64,000 nucleotides of DNA. Origin: Bdellovibrionales bacterium (GTDB taxonomy: Bacteria; Bdellovibrionota; UBA1018). Positions 18,134 through 25,585 of the stretch are shown here, in pieces; the stretch's first letter is position 1; every line of letters begins with the position of its first letter. Where the stretch lies: positions 100,958 through 164,957 of the forward strand of contig JAFEAP010000011.1 of assembly GCA_018266355.1 (NCBI GenBank), given 5' to 3'. A program made the translations under genes and the position numbers. Under the pieces are notes generated by a model, which was not told the origin of the DNA, did no database searches, and was given only the letters and a program-made list of their open reading frames with translations.

Positions 18134-18694
18134 TTAGCGGGCGCCGCCGAGCGGTGGCAACCGGCTCGCGATGGTCTTGCCCTGGTCGGCCCCGGAATTC
18201 CCCTTGTGGGAAAGCGGCACGCCGGCCAGCGCGAGAACTTCGCGTTGAATGAGACGCTCCCGATCCAAGACGTCGCGCGGAAGGTCCTTCCGCTGCAACT
18301 CCGTCGAGAGTCGATCGTAAATATGTTCGCGGAAAAGTCCCGCCGGACGGCCGACGCAAACGCGGGCGCGGGCGCGGAGCTTCCGGGCCCAGAGCCACTT
18401 GTGACGGTGACCGGGTCCGGTAAAATCGATGACGAGATCGATTTTCGCGGAGCCCGGAAGTTTTTCGCCGAGCGCGTAGGCTTCGGTCGTCATGAAATAG
18501 ATCTTCGCGTCCGGGTAAGTGAGTTGGATCTTCTGGCGAAGGGAGGCGTCGTCATAGACGATCGCGCGGCCGGAAAGCACGACGAGGATCGTGCGCACGT
18601 TCTCGACCCGATGCTTGCGCACGAGTTCCTCTTCTTGGAGGACCTGCAGGGTGGACGTGGATTCGGAATCCTGGGCGGTTTCGCGGCTGATCAT
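18134..18694 (-). CDS. Hypothetical protein with a possible glycosyltransferase-9-like N-terminal fold
   Basis: 186 residues. The segment RTILVVLSGRAIVYDDASLR, then 'YPDAKIYFMTTEAYALGEKL' and 'IDLVIDFTGPGHRHKWLWARKLRARARVCVGR', recalls the N-terminal Rossmann half of heptosyltransferase-type GT9 proteins, where a short name-the-rank pattern of strands and a D-F-T turn occur. The C-terminal catalytic half is missing, so it cannot be a normal transferase. The start is uncertain: ATG 18694 is chosen, GTG 18760 is possible. It sits between rlmL-like and resB in one unit. Confidence 0.5.
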   Translation of the reverse strand: MISRETAQDSESTSTLQVLQEEELVRKHRVENVRTILVVLSGRAIVYDDASLRQKIQLTYPDAKIYFMTTEAYALGEKLPGSAKIDLVIDFTGPGHRHKWLWARKLRARARVCVGRPAGLFREHIYDRLSTELQRKDLPRDVLDRERLIQREVLALAGVPLSHKGNSGADQGKTIASRLPPLGGAR

Positions 18695-18768
18695 ATCGGA
18701 AAAACTAACATCTACCGCGCGGACGCTCCAGTGATTTGGGGCCCGACGGATCGCGACCACGCAATGCG

Positions 18769-19998
18769 TCAGCTTTCGGTCGCCGGCGACTCGGACTTCT
18801 TCGGATCACGGGACCCGCCGTAGAGCTCGTAGGTCAGGAGCCGGCACTCGATCGCGCCGTTGAAGAGGACATGGCGGCGGGAAGCCTTCAAGCCGACCTC
18901 CTTCGCGAGCGCCGCGGACCCGGTCAGAATTCCGCCGCGCCATCCCCTGAACTTCTTTTTCATCGTGTCCCCGAGCCGGCGGTAGAGCGGAGCGAGTTCC
19001 TTCTCGTCGCCGATCCGCTCGCCGTAGGGCGGGTTCACGATGAAGAGGCCGGTCTCGAATCCCGTCGGAGCCTCCGCCGCGTCGAGTTCGCGTTTCTCGA
19101 AATGCACGAGCCCGCGGAGACCCGCCGACTCGGCGTTCGCGAGCGCGGCGCGGATCGCCTGAGGGTCTTCGTCGAAACCGACGATCTTCGGCACCTTCTT
19201 CGGATCGAGCACGCGGACTTCGCGGGCATGGGCGAGGAGCGCGTCCCAAACCTTCGCGTCGTGCTTCTTCCACGCCGTGAATCCCCAGCGCCGACGGCCG
19301 AGGCCCGGCGCCGTATTCGTCGCGATCATCGCCGCCTCGAGCGGGATCGTGCCGGAACCGCACATCGGATCGACGAGCGCCCCCCCCGCGGCGAGGATCG
19401 GAAGGTACTCGCCGAGGTAAAGGATCGCGGCGGCGAGATTTTCCTTGAGCGGAGCCACGCGCTGCTCGGAACGGTAGCCGCGCTCGTGGAGCGAGCCGCC
19501 TCCGAGGTCGATCGCGACGGACGCCTCGTCGTTCCGAAGGTAAACGTTCACGCGAATGTCGGGTTGGACGAGATCGACCGAGGGCCTCTCGCCGTGGATC
19601 GAGCGAAGCTGGTCACAAATGGCGTCCTTCGTTTTCTGGGCGCCGAACTGCGAGTGCGTGATCGCGGAGTGCGTGGTCTGGAAATCGACGGCGATCGTCC
19701 CGCGCACGTCGATGTGGTCGCTCCATCGGATCGCTTTCGCCCCGCCGTAAAGCTTTTCCGGATTCGGCGCCGGAAAGCGGTGGATCGGAACGAGCACGCG
19801 GTTCGCGATGCGCGACCAGAGGCACGCGGCGTAAGCGGCCGCGATCGGCCCCGAAAACGGGACGCCGGCGCGATCGGGCTTCCCGACTTTCGCCTCGCGA
19901 AGCTCCGGGAATTTCGCGGCCAAGTCCGCGAAAACCCGCGCGAGCTCGGTCGCGAGAGTCTCTTCCATTCCTTTCGCGGTCGTGGCGAAAAAATCCAT
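18769..19998 (-). CDS. THUMP-domain class I RNA methyltransferase, RlmL-like
   Basis: Probably methylates a guanine N2 in 23S rRNA. The N-terminal ferredoxin/THUMP region (~residues 1-165, 'FFATTAKGMEETLATELARV') is followed by a Rossmann methyltransferase with DPMCGSGTIPLEAA (SAM binding) and the catalytic NPPYGER. At 409 residues it matches the RlmL half alone; the RlmK half of the fused enterobacterial enzyme is absent here, though an RlmI-like gene lies two genes upstream. Same-strand spacing to the peroxiredoxin gene is 26 nt. Confidence 0.88.
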   Translation of the reverse strand: MDFFATTAKGMEETLATELARVFADLAAKFPELREAKVGKPDRAGVPFSGPIAAAYAACLWSRIANRVLVPIHRFPAPNPEKLYGGAKAIRWSDHIDVRGTIAVDFQTTHSAITHSQFGAQKTKDAICDQLRSIHGERPSVDLVQPDIRVNVYLRNDEASVAIDLGGGSLHERGYRSEQRVAPLKENLAAAILYLGEYLPILAAGGALVDPMCGSGTIPLEAAMIATNTAPGLGRRRWGFTAWKKHDAKVWDALLAHAREVRVLDPKKVPKIVGFDEDPQAIRAALANAESAGLRGLVHFEKRELDAAEAPTGFETGLFIVNPPYGERIGDEKELAPLYRRLGDTMKKKFRGWRGGILTGSAALAKEVGLKASRRHVLFNGAIECRLLTYELYGGSRDPKKSESPATES

Positions 19999-20024
19999 CG
20001 TCGGGTCCGTTCGCTCTTTCTTCG

Positions 20025-20600
20025 TTACTTCCGGGCGAGGTCGTTCAAGACCTCGTCGACGTGACCGGTGACTTTCACTTTCGGGTAGGCCTTACGGATC
20101 GTGCCGTTCCCTTTCGCGTCGACGTCGATGAGGTACGTCGTCCGCGTGATGCCCATGAATTTCCGGCCGTAGAGGCTCTTCTCGCCCCAAACGCGGTAAG
20201 CTTCGAGCATCTTCCCCGAGGTATCCGCGAGAAGCGGAAACGGAAGCGAGAACTTCGTCTTGAACCGCTGGTGGCTCTCGACGGTGTCCTTACTCACGCC
20301 GAGCACGACCGCGCCCTTCGCTTGCACGCGCGTGAAAGAATCGCGGAAGTCGCAGGATTCCTGGGTGCATCCCGGGGTGTTATCCTTCGGATAAAAATAG
20401 AGAACGACCGTCTGACCGGCGAAATCCTTCAGCGAAACCGTATTTCCCGTGTCGGAAGGAAGCGCGAATTTCGGCGCCTTCGCGCCGACCGAGAGGAGAT
20501 TCGTCGCCGTCTTCGAGCCGACCGCCTTCTTCGGGGCAGCTTTCTTCGTTCGCGCCTTCGTGGCCGAGGTTTTCTTCGTCTTCTTCTTCGCCTTCGCCAT
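20025..20600 (-). CDS. bcp: Bcp/PrxQ-type peroxiredoxin with a basic N-terminal tail
   Basis: 191 residues. Thiol peroxidase core: FYPKDNTPGCTQESCDF holds the peroxidatic Cys and, five residues on, the resolving Cys of 2-Cys PrxQ enzymes. The ATG at 20600 has GGAG seven bases upstream. The first ~32 residues (MAKAKKKTKKTSATKART...) are Lys/Ala/Thr-rich like a histone H1 tail and are not part of the family. They could bind nucleic acid. Within the run of RNA-methyltransferase genes; 14 nt after the RlmI-like stop. Confidence 0.93.
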   Translation of the reverse strand: MAKAKKKTKKTSATKARTKKAAPKKAVGSKTATNLLSVGAKAPKFALPSDTGNTVSLKDFAGQTVVLYFYPKDNTPGCTQESCDFRDSFTRVQAKGAVVLGVSKDTVESHQRFKTKFSLPFPLLADTSGKMLEAYRVWGEKSLYGRKFMGITRTTYLIDVDAKGNGTIRKAYPKVKVTGHVDEVLNDLARK

Positions 20601-20614
20601 GTCGAACTCCTTCT

Positions 20615-21937
20615 TTAACCGGTCTTCCCGAGATCTTTTCCGATCCACATCTTCAGGTACTTGCCTTCGGGGAACTCGAGCTTCATCGGGTGATCGATGG
20701 CCTGCGTGCCGCGCGCGAGCCAACGCATCTCGCGTCCGTTCCGAAGGGATCCCTTCGAAACTTGGAGCGCGAAGTCTTCCTCCTCGAGGAGCTGGGAGCA
20801 CGAGCAGGTGACCATCCACCCGCCCGGCGCGAGCAACCGGAAGGCCTCGGTGTTCAACTTCAGATAAGCGGGCTTTCCCGTCGGGATATCTTTCCGACTC
20901 GGGATGAGCGCCGGCGGATCGCAGATCACCACGTCGAATTCGAGGTCGACGAGCTTCGGGAGATCGGCGAGCACGTCGGCCTCGAAGACCTCGGCCTTGC
21001 CGCCCGCCTTCTCGACGTTCGCCTTCGCGTAGGAAAGCGCGCGAGCGGAAGCGTCCACGAGGAGCGCCTCGGTCGCGATCCCGCGCGCGGCGGCGGCCGC
21101 GGCGATCTGGGTCGACCACTGGCCGACATAACAGCAAAGATCGAGGATCCGGAGCGGAGCCTTGCGGCCGGCCCTTTCGGCGCGGGTGAAAAGATCGAGG
21201 AACTGGCCGATGTTCTCGGATTGGTCGAGAAAGAACCCGGTTTTCTGACCGCGGACGAGGTCGACCGAGAAAAGGACGACCCGGTCGGCGGGCGCGTGAC
21301 CGTCGGCGGAGCGGACGCGGATCCACTCCCCTTCCGTCTTCACTTTACCGAGCACCTTCGGCTCTTCGATCGGGATGCCTTCCTGCTTCCGGTGGCTCAC
21401 GTCGTTCCGAAGCACGACGCCCGTCGGTTTCGCGATTTCTTCGACCGCTTGAAGGAGGTTCGGCATGATCCGGTCGACGCCGGCGGTGTGAGCCTGGACG
21501 ACGACGACGGTTCCCGCGCCCTCGGCGGTTTCGCCGGTGCGATAGACGTCGATCACGAGGCCCGGAAAATCGTCCCCTTCGCCGAACATCCAGCGGAACG
21601 AGTTCATACCCGCCGCGGGGTTCGCGCCGAGCTTCGTGCGGAGATCCCACGCCGTCCGCAAACGCTTCGTGAGGTTTTCGACCGTATCCCACTGATTCTC
21701 CGTCTCGGCCCGCGAGACGACGCGGAACGCGATCAAGGAAGACGGATTCCCGTAGCCGTGCGCGAGAAACTTCCCTCCGGCGTCGAAAAGAGTGACCTTC
21801 TCGCCGGGTTCGATGCCCTTCGGACTGCCTTGGAGCTCGTTCGAGTAGACCCAGGGATGGCCCGCGCGAACGCGACGGTCGGAGCCGCGCTTCAAACGCC
21901 AAATCTTCGCTGGAGAATTCTTCATAGTCTGGGCCAT
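20615..21937 (-). CDS. RlmI-like class I rRNA methyltransferase with PUA domain
   Basis: 440 residues. The N-terminal PUA-type domain includes 'RRVRAGHPWVYSNELQ' and 'PGEKVTLFDAGGKFLAHGYG', as in 23S rRNA m5C methyltransferase RlmI. The central EEHEE-like part carries GFFLDQSENI. The Rossmann domain has 'RILDLCCYVGQWSTQIA' (SAM motif I) and 'DVVICDPPAL' (motif IV), with TCSCSQ holding the catalytic-type Cys. First gene of the minus-strand run ending with ccsA. Its start (21937) nearly coincides with a divergent start codon, so the promoter must overlap coding sequence or the upstream gene's leader. Confidence 0.88.
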   Translation of the reverse strand: MAQTMKNSPAKIWRLKRGSDRRVRAGHPWVYSNELQGSPKGIEPGEKVTLFDAGGKFLAHGYGNPSSLIAFRVVSRAETENQWDTVENLTKRLRTAWDLRTKLGANPAAGMNSFRWMFGEGDDFPGLVIDVYRTGETAEGAGTVVVVQAHTAGVDRIMPNLLQAVEEIAKPTGVVLRNDVSHRKQEGIPIEEPKVLGKVKTEGEWIRVRSADGHAPADRVVLFSVDLVRGQKTGFFLDQSENIGQFLDLFTRAERAGRKAPLRILDLCCYVGQWSTQIAAAAAARGIATEALLVDASARALSYAKANVEKAGGKAEVFEADVLADLPKLVDLEFDVVICDPPALIPSRKDIPTGKPAYLKLNTEAFRLLAPGGWMVTCSCSQLLEEEDFALQVSKGSLRNGREMRWLARGTQAIDHPMKLEFPEGKYLKMWIGKDLGKTG

Positions 21938-21977
21938 GCAGTCGTCCTATCATGGTTTCCAGGCAGGGAATACCGGG

Positions 21978-23504
21978 ATGAAGCCCCCACTCAACTGGCG
22001 AGAAATCGCGCGAATCGCGGAATGGATCGACCCCGAAATCAGAGGCATGTTCGTCGATCGCGTGGTCGTTCCCGAGCGCCCCGAGTTCCCCGACGGCTAC
22101 CTCAAACACGAATGGTCGATCCGGCTGACCGCGCGCGGAAAGGAGGCGAACCTCCTTTTTTCCGTCCGCCCGAACCGGCCCGGTATCGGGTGGATCGCGG
22201 GCAAGGGTCCGCGCGCCGCGACCGGGGCGACCCGGTCGGGCTTCGATTTGACCTTGAACAAGCTCCTCTCCGGCCGCCGGATCGCCGGGCTCGAGGCCGT
22301 ACCGAAGGAAAGGACGCTTTTGCTTTGGTTCGACGGCGGCCTCGCGTTGGTCTTGAGCCTGATCCCGGCCCTTCCGGAGGCCCTCCTGATCGAGGGCGAT
22401 GCCGAAGCGGTCCGCGCGGGTAAATCGGCGAAAATCGTCGGCCGCTCGCGGACGAGCGCCGTAGCGAAGTCGGCTTCCGGGAAATACGTCGCGCCCGACG
22501 GCGCGGGTTCCCCCCCGAACCTTCCCCTTCGCCCGAAGGTTTTCGACTCGCTCGAGGAATACTCCCGTACCGTCGCGGAGGAATTCGATCTCGAGGCGTT
22601 CGAACTCCGGCTCGCGCGCGTCCGTACGCGGATCAACCAAGATTTGAAGCAGGCGAAAACGCGCCAGGCCCAGAACGAAAAGACCGGCGCCACCGCCCGC
22701 GGCGAACCCGATTACCGTCACCGCGGCGATTTACTGAAGGCGGTGATGGGATCGAACCCGCCCCTTTCGAAGAAAGGAACCCGCACGGTCACCGACTGGG
22801 AAACCGGAGAGGAGATCGAAATCGAATGCGATCCTAAACTTTCGCTGAAGGAGCAGGTCGAGAAGTTCTATTCGCTCGCGAAGCGGAAAGAGCGCCGGAT
22901 CTCGGAGGCCGATCTCCGCGTCGCGAGCTTCACCGAAAAGCGCGAGAAGCTCGAAGCCATGCGAGCCGAGCTCGATCGGATCGCGCTGTCTGCTCTCCGG
23001 GGTAAGATGAAGATCGGAGAGCTCGCGCCGTTCGAGGCGAAACTCGGCCTCGTCGCGGGCGCTCCGGAATCCGCCGAGGCGAAAGCCGTGCACGGGAAGG
23101 GCCCCGCCGGCAAAGGCGGATGGACGGGAAAAACCTTCGTTTCGAAGGAAGGGCTCCCGATCCTCGTCGGACGCTCGAAGGACGAGAACCTCGAACTCAC
23201 CTTCAAATTCGCGCGCGGAAACGACCTTTGGATGCACGTTCGAGGCAAACCCTCGGCCCACGTCGTGATCCCGCTACGCGAGAAAAAGCAAGCCTCCCTC
23301 GAAACCCTGCTCGACGCCGCCTACCTCTGCCTTCACTATTCCGGCGGCGCGAACTGGGGCAAGACCGAGATCGACTACACGGCGAAGAAGCACGTGAAAC
23401 GGATCCGGGATTCGAGCGAGGCGAGCTACGTGAACAACAAAACGTTGATCGTCGAGGTCGATCGGAAACGGCTGACGGAGCTTCTCGGACAAGAGATCGT
23501 TTGA
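21978..23504 (+). CDS. NFACT-family protein (RqcH/FbpA-like)
   Basis: 508 residues. NFACT proteins bind stalled large ribosomal subunits and support C-terminal Ala tailing, or act as fibronectin-binding proteins. The C-terminal NFACT-R domain is clear: 'GLPILVGRSKDENLELTF', then NDLWMHVRGKPSAHVVIP and 'YLCLHYSGGANWGKTEIDY'. The N-terminal NFACT-N region (residues ~1-150) is divergent, and the middle holds a charged coiled coil. ATG 21978 is preferred over an upstream ATG that overlaps the divergent rlmI-like start. Whether it supports CAT-tailing cannot be judged from this sequence. Confidence 0.83.
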   Translation: MKPPLNWREIARIAEWIDPEIRGMFVDRVVVPERPEFPDGYLKHEWSIRLTARGKEANLLFSVRPNRPGIGWIAGKGPRAATGATRSGFDLTLNKLLSGRRIAGLEAVPKERTLLLWFDGGLALVLSLIPALPEALLIEGDAEAVRAGKSAKIVGRSRTSAVAKSASGKYVAPDGAGSPPNLPLRPKVFDSLEEYSRTVAEEFDLEAFELRLARVRTRINQDLKQAKTRQAQNEKTGATARGEPDYRHRGDLLKAVMGSNPPLSKKGTRTVTDWETGEEIEIECDPKLSLKEQVEKFYSLAKRKERRISEADLRVASFTEKREKLEAMRAELDRIALSALRGKMKIGELAPFEAKLGLVAGAPESAEAKAVHGKGPAGKGGWTGKTFVSKEGLPILVGRSKDENLELTFKFARGNDLWMHVRGKPSAHVVIPLREKKQASLETLLDAAYLCLHYSGGANWGKTEIDYTAKKHVKRIRDSSEASYVNNKTLIVEVDRKRLTELLGQEIV

Positions 23505-23517
23505 CGGACCTTGGTGG

Positions 23518-23635
23518 TCGTTCTGTCTCCTAGGATTTTTCCGCTTCGGCTCGTTCGGCCATCCATGGCCTGCGCGTCGAACGCCTCCGGCTGCGCGGCG
23601 CTCGCGAAGCGGAAAAATCCTAGGAGACAGAACGA
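23518..23635. repeat. Perfect 31-bp inverted repeat with 56-bp spacer
   Basis: The arms 23518-23548 and 23605-23635 are exact reverse complements. The core contains TCCTAGGA, itself a palindrome, and TTTTTCCGCTTCG. The spacer includes GGCCATCCATGGCC. It could form a long hairpin or cruciform, or serve as a processed RNA stem. No coding function is supported. Confidence 0.85.
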
Positions 23636-23781
23636 AACCGAGCTCATGGGTGCGTCTCTTAGACCGCTGAACTCGCCTTCGACTTCGCTCGCATGGAAAG
23701 GCCAGAGTTTTTAACTGCGGTGTCCCGATTCCCACCGGCGACGGGATGAAACCGAAGATCCGACCGAAGAAACGCCTTCCC

Positions 23782-23852
23782 TTTCTTTGGCCGCGTTTAC
23801 CTCCGCGCAGTGTGCGCGCCTGAGGTGGTCTGTGAAAACGCGGCCAAAGAAA
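23782..23852. repeat. 17-bp inverted repeat with inner dyad
   Basis: TTTCTTTGGCCGCGTTT (23782-23798) pairs exactly with 23836-23852. Inside it, ACCTC/GAGGT and CGCGCA/TGCGCG extend the stem. It follows a Lys/Phe-coding-like stretch but no gene. Confidence 0.8.
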
Positions 23853-23854
23853 AA

Positions 23855-23882
23855 GGCCCCGGGGATTTCTCCCCGAGGCCCC
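23855..23882 (-). terminator. Strong rho-independent terminator on the minus strand
   Basis: Read on the minus strand, GGCCTCGGGGA and TCCCCGGGGCC pair around a GAAA loop and are followed by TTTTTCTTT. The next minus-strand coding region ahead of it is the pcnB-like gene, ending 187 nt upstream, so it ends that unit or a separate small transcript. Confidence 0.85.
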
Positions 23883-23888
23883 ATTTAA

Positions 23889-23942
23889 AGTCCGACGGCA
23901 CGCTCGTTAAGAGGAAATCCCCTTCGCAGCGGCCGTCGGACT
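23889..23942 (-). ncRNA. Hairpin of a candidate small transcript ending at the 23855 terminator
   Basis: AGTCCGACGGC (23889-23899) and GCCGTCGGACT (23932-23942) pair perfectly, with the stop of an 18-codon frame in the loop. With the terminator this gives a compact ~100-150 nt minus-strand RNA. Its promoter is not evident. It could also be the structured 3' end of the pcnB mRNA. Confidence 0.4.
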
Positions 23943-23963
23943 CATACTAGAGTAGCTATTCAT
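23907..23963 (-). CDS. 18-residue open frame (possible leader or small peptide)
   Basis: The frame reads MNSYSSMSPTAAAKGISS. A G-rich stretch (GGGGGTGG) lies just before the ATG, a plausible ribosome-binding site. It overlaps the hairpin arm, so ribosomes on it would melt the structure. There is no run of regulatory amino-acid codons and no gene downstream on this strand before the terminator, which argues against classical attenuation. Too short to judge by composition. Confidence 0.3.
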   Translation of the reverse strand: MNSYSSMSPTAAAKGISS

Positions 23964-24069
23964 CCGACCACCCCCTTTCGACCCCGTATAGAGGTCTTAT
24001 CAGGATACCCGAATCGGGCGATTTGGGGAGGGGGTCCGCGTTTTTTTAAACGACGGCAATGAAAGAACT

Positions 24070-25404
24070 TTAACGGACGAAGTGTTTCACGACGTATTCG
24101 AGGGCTTCGTCCTTCGAATTCAGCTTTTTTTCGAGTTGGAGGTCGTCGACGACGCGGAGGATGTCGGAGAACTGGGGGCCGGGCGAGAAACCGAGGGTGA
24201 CGAGGTCGCCGCCCGTGATGAGCTTTTCGGTCGCCGGCCCCGCGCTCGCTTCGTCGCGAAGTTTTTTCAGGAACCGGTAAGCCATGAGGTTTCCTCCGTT
24301 CGCGCGCGCGACGGCGCGATGGAGCTGGAGGAGTTCGTCGAAGAACGGTTCGAGCACCCACCGTCGAAGCGTCGCTTCGCGCATCTGGAAAGCGTGATTG
24401 AATTTCGGAAGTCCGAGGACGAGGTCGATCACGCGTTTTTTCTCGTCGCCGGAAAGGCGGAGGCGGTCGCAGGCGCTCTGGAGACTCTTCTCGGGTTCCT
24501 CTCCTCCCGCTTCGGAAAGCGCCGCCGCGAAAACGAGCGCGTTCGAACGGGGCTCCGGGTCGGCGGCCAGGGCGGAGAAGACCGCCGGCTTCACCTTCAC
24601 GACTTCCGGAAGCCAGAGGGAAACCACGCCGAGTTCGCGAAGCATCCCGATCGCTTCGTGGGGCGCGGGGCCTTTCAACATCGACGCGAACTCGTCGCGG
24701 ATGCGCTCGGCGGAAACTTTGCGCGTGAACCGGGCGTTTTCGACGAGCGCCCGCCAGGTCGCCTCCTCGATCCGGAAACCGAAACGGACGGCGAAACGGA
24801 CCGCGCGCAAAACCCGAAGCGCGTCCTCCTTCAGTCGAGCCGCCGGATCGCCGATCGCGCGAAGGCGCTTCGCCTGCAGATCCGCGAAACCGCCGACGCA
24901 GTCGAGCACGCGACGGGTTTTCGGATCGTAAAAGAGGCCGTTAATCGTGAAGTCCCGCCGGGCGGCGTCTTCCTCGGGACCAGAGAACCGCACCGATTTC
25001 GGGTGACGATAATCGGTGTACTCCGCGTCCTCGCGGAAGGTCGCGATCTCGATCGTCTCTCCGCCGTCGTAAGGCACCTTCATCACGCCGAACGAACGGC
25101 CGACGTCGACCGCGTTCGGGAAAATTTCCTCGACTTCGTCCGGACTCGCGTCGGTCGCGAGATCGAAATCTTTCGAAGGCCGCCCGAGCAGGAAATCCCG
25201 CACGGCTCCGCCGACGAGATAGGCCGAAAATCCGGCTCCCGTCAGTCGGGTGATCGCGTCCTTCGCGGAGGCCGAGAGCGCGAGATTTTTCTCAATCGGG
25301 ATCCACTTCGAGCGGCTGTCCGCCGACGGAGTAGGGGCTCTTGAGGATGGTGTCGGCTTCGAACCGCCCGGGCGCTTCGGTGCCTTCGGTTTCTTTTTGC
25401 TCAC
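24070..25404 (-). CDS. pcnB: Poly(A) polymerase / CCA-adding-type nucleotidyltransferase
   Basis: 444 residues. Class II nucleotidyltransferase signatures: AYLVGGAVRDFLLGRPSKDFDLATD, split here as AYLVGGAVRDFLLG and SKDFDLAT, whose Asp residues bind catalytic metal. 'RRDFTINGLFYDP' and the neck-helix 'RFGFRIEEATW' follow. Long basic N-terminal tail (MSKKKPKAPKRPGG...). GTG start with AGGGAGAAGG six bases upstream. PcnB versus tRNA CCA enzyme is not decided by these motifs; the length and lack of an HD domain lean to PcnB. It is last of a minus-strand run starting with ftsK. Confidence 0.85.
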   Translation of the reverse strand: MSKKKPKAPKRPGGSKPTPSSRAPTPSADSRSKWIPIEKNLALSASAKDAITRLTGAGFSAYLVGGAVRDFLLGRPSKDFDLATDASPDEVEEIFPNAVDVGRSFGVMKVPYDGGETIEIATFREDAEYTDYRHPKSVRFSGPEEDAARRDFTINGLFYDPKTRRVLDCVGGFADLQAKRLRAIGDPAARLKEDALRVLRAVRFAVRFGFRIEEATWRALVENARFTRKVSAERIRDEFASMLKGPAPHEAIGMLRELGVVSLWLPEVVKVKPAVFSALAADPEPRSNALVFAAALSEAGGEEPEKSLQSACDRLRLSGDEKKRVIDLVLGLPKFNHAFQMREATLRRWVLEPFFDELLQLHRAVARANGGNLMAYRFLKKLRDEASAGPATEKLITGGDLVTLGFSPGPQFSDILRVVDDLQLEKKLNSKDEALEYVVKHFVR

Positions 25405-25585
25405 GCCTTCTCCCTCTTCGTTGGATCAGCGGACTTCTCGTCGTCGACGTCGGGATCGGACGGACGGATTCGGTGGCCATCGCCGTCGGAGCCGCGGTCG
25501 GCGGCGTCTCGGCGCGCGCCTCCGTGACCGCACCGAGCAGCCCTTCGACCAAACCGCCCACGATTAAAAATCCCGTCGCCTTCAC
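25292..25585 (-). CDS. Small exported protein overlapping pcnB, uncertain
   Basis: 97 residues starting at a GTG that overlaps the upstream DUF2156-gene stop by 4 nt (GTGA), which suggests translational coupling. The first ~25 residues (FLIVGGLVEGLLGAVTEARA, then E) look like a signal peptide; the rest is Pro/Thr/Arg-rich. The frame runs 113 nt into the start of pcnB, which is unusual. It may be a real coupling peptide or a spurious frame. Confidence 0.35.
   Translation of the reverse strand: MKATGFLIVGGLVEGLLGAVTEARAETPPTAAPTAMATESVRPIPTSTTRSPLIQRRGRRREQKETEGTEAPGRFEADTILKSPYSVGGQPLEVDPD

Larger units (their letters stand above)
23505..24069. other. 565-bp gene-poor spacer rich in inverted repeats
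   Basis: Between the NFACT-like stop and the pcnB-like stop. It holds a perfect 31-bp inverted repeat, a 17-bp inverted repeat with an inner dyad, a strong minus-strand terminator hairpin, and an 11-bp hairpin over a short open frame. No conventional gene fits; open frames crossing the 31-bp arms are by-products of the repeat. Confidence 0.7.

Noticed and set aside
23426..23714. Short frames across the 31-bp inverted repeat
   Set aside because: Both strands give frames because the arms are palindromic; no start signal or protein character.
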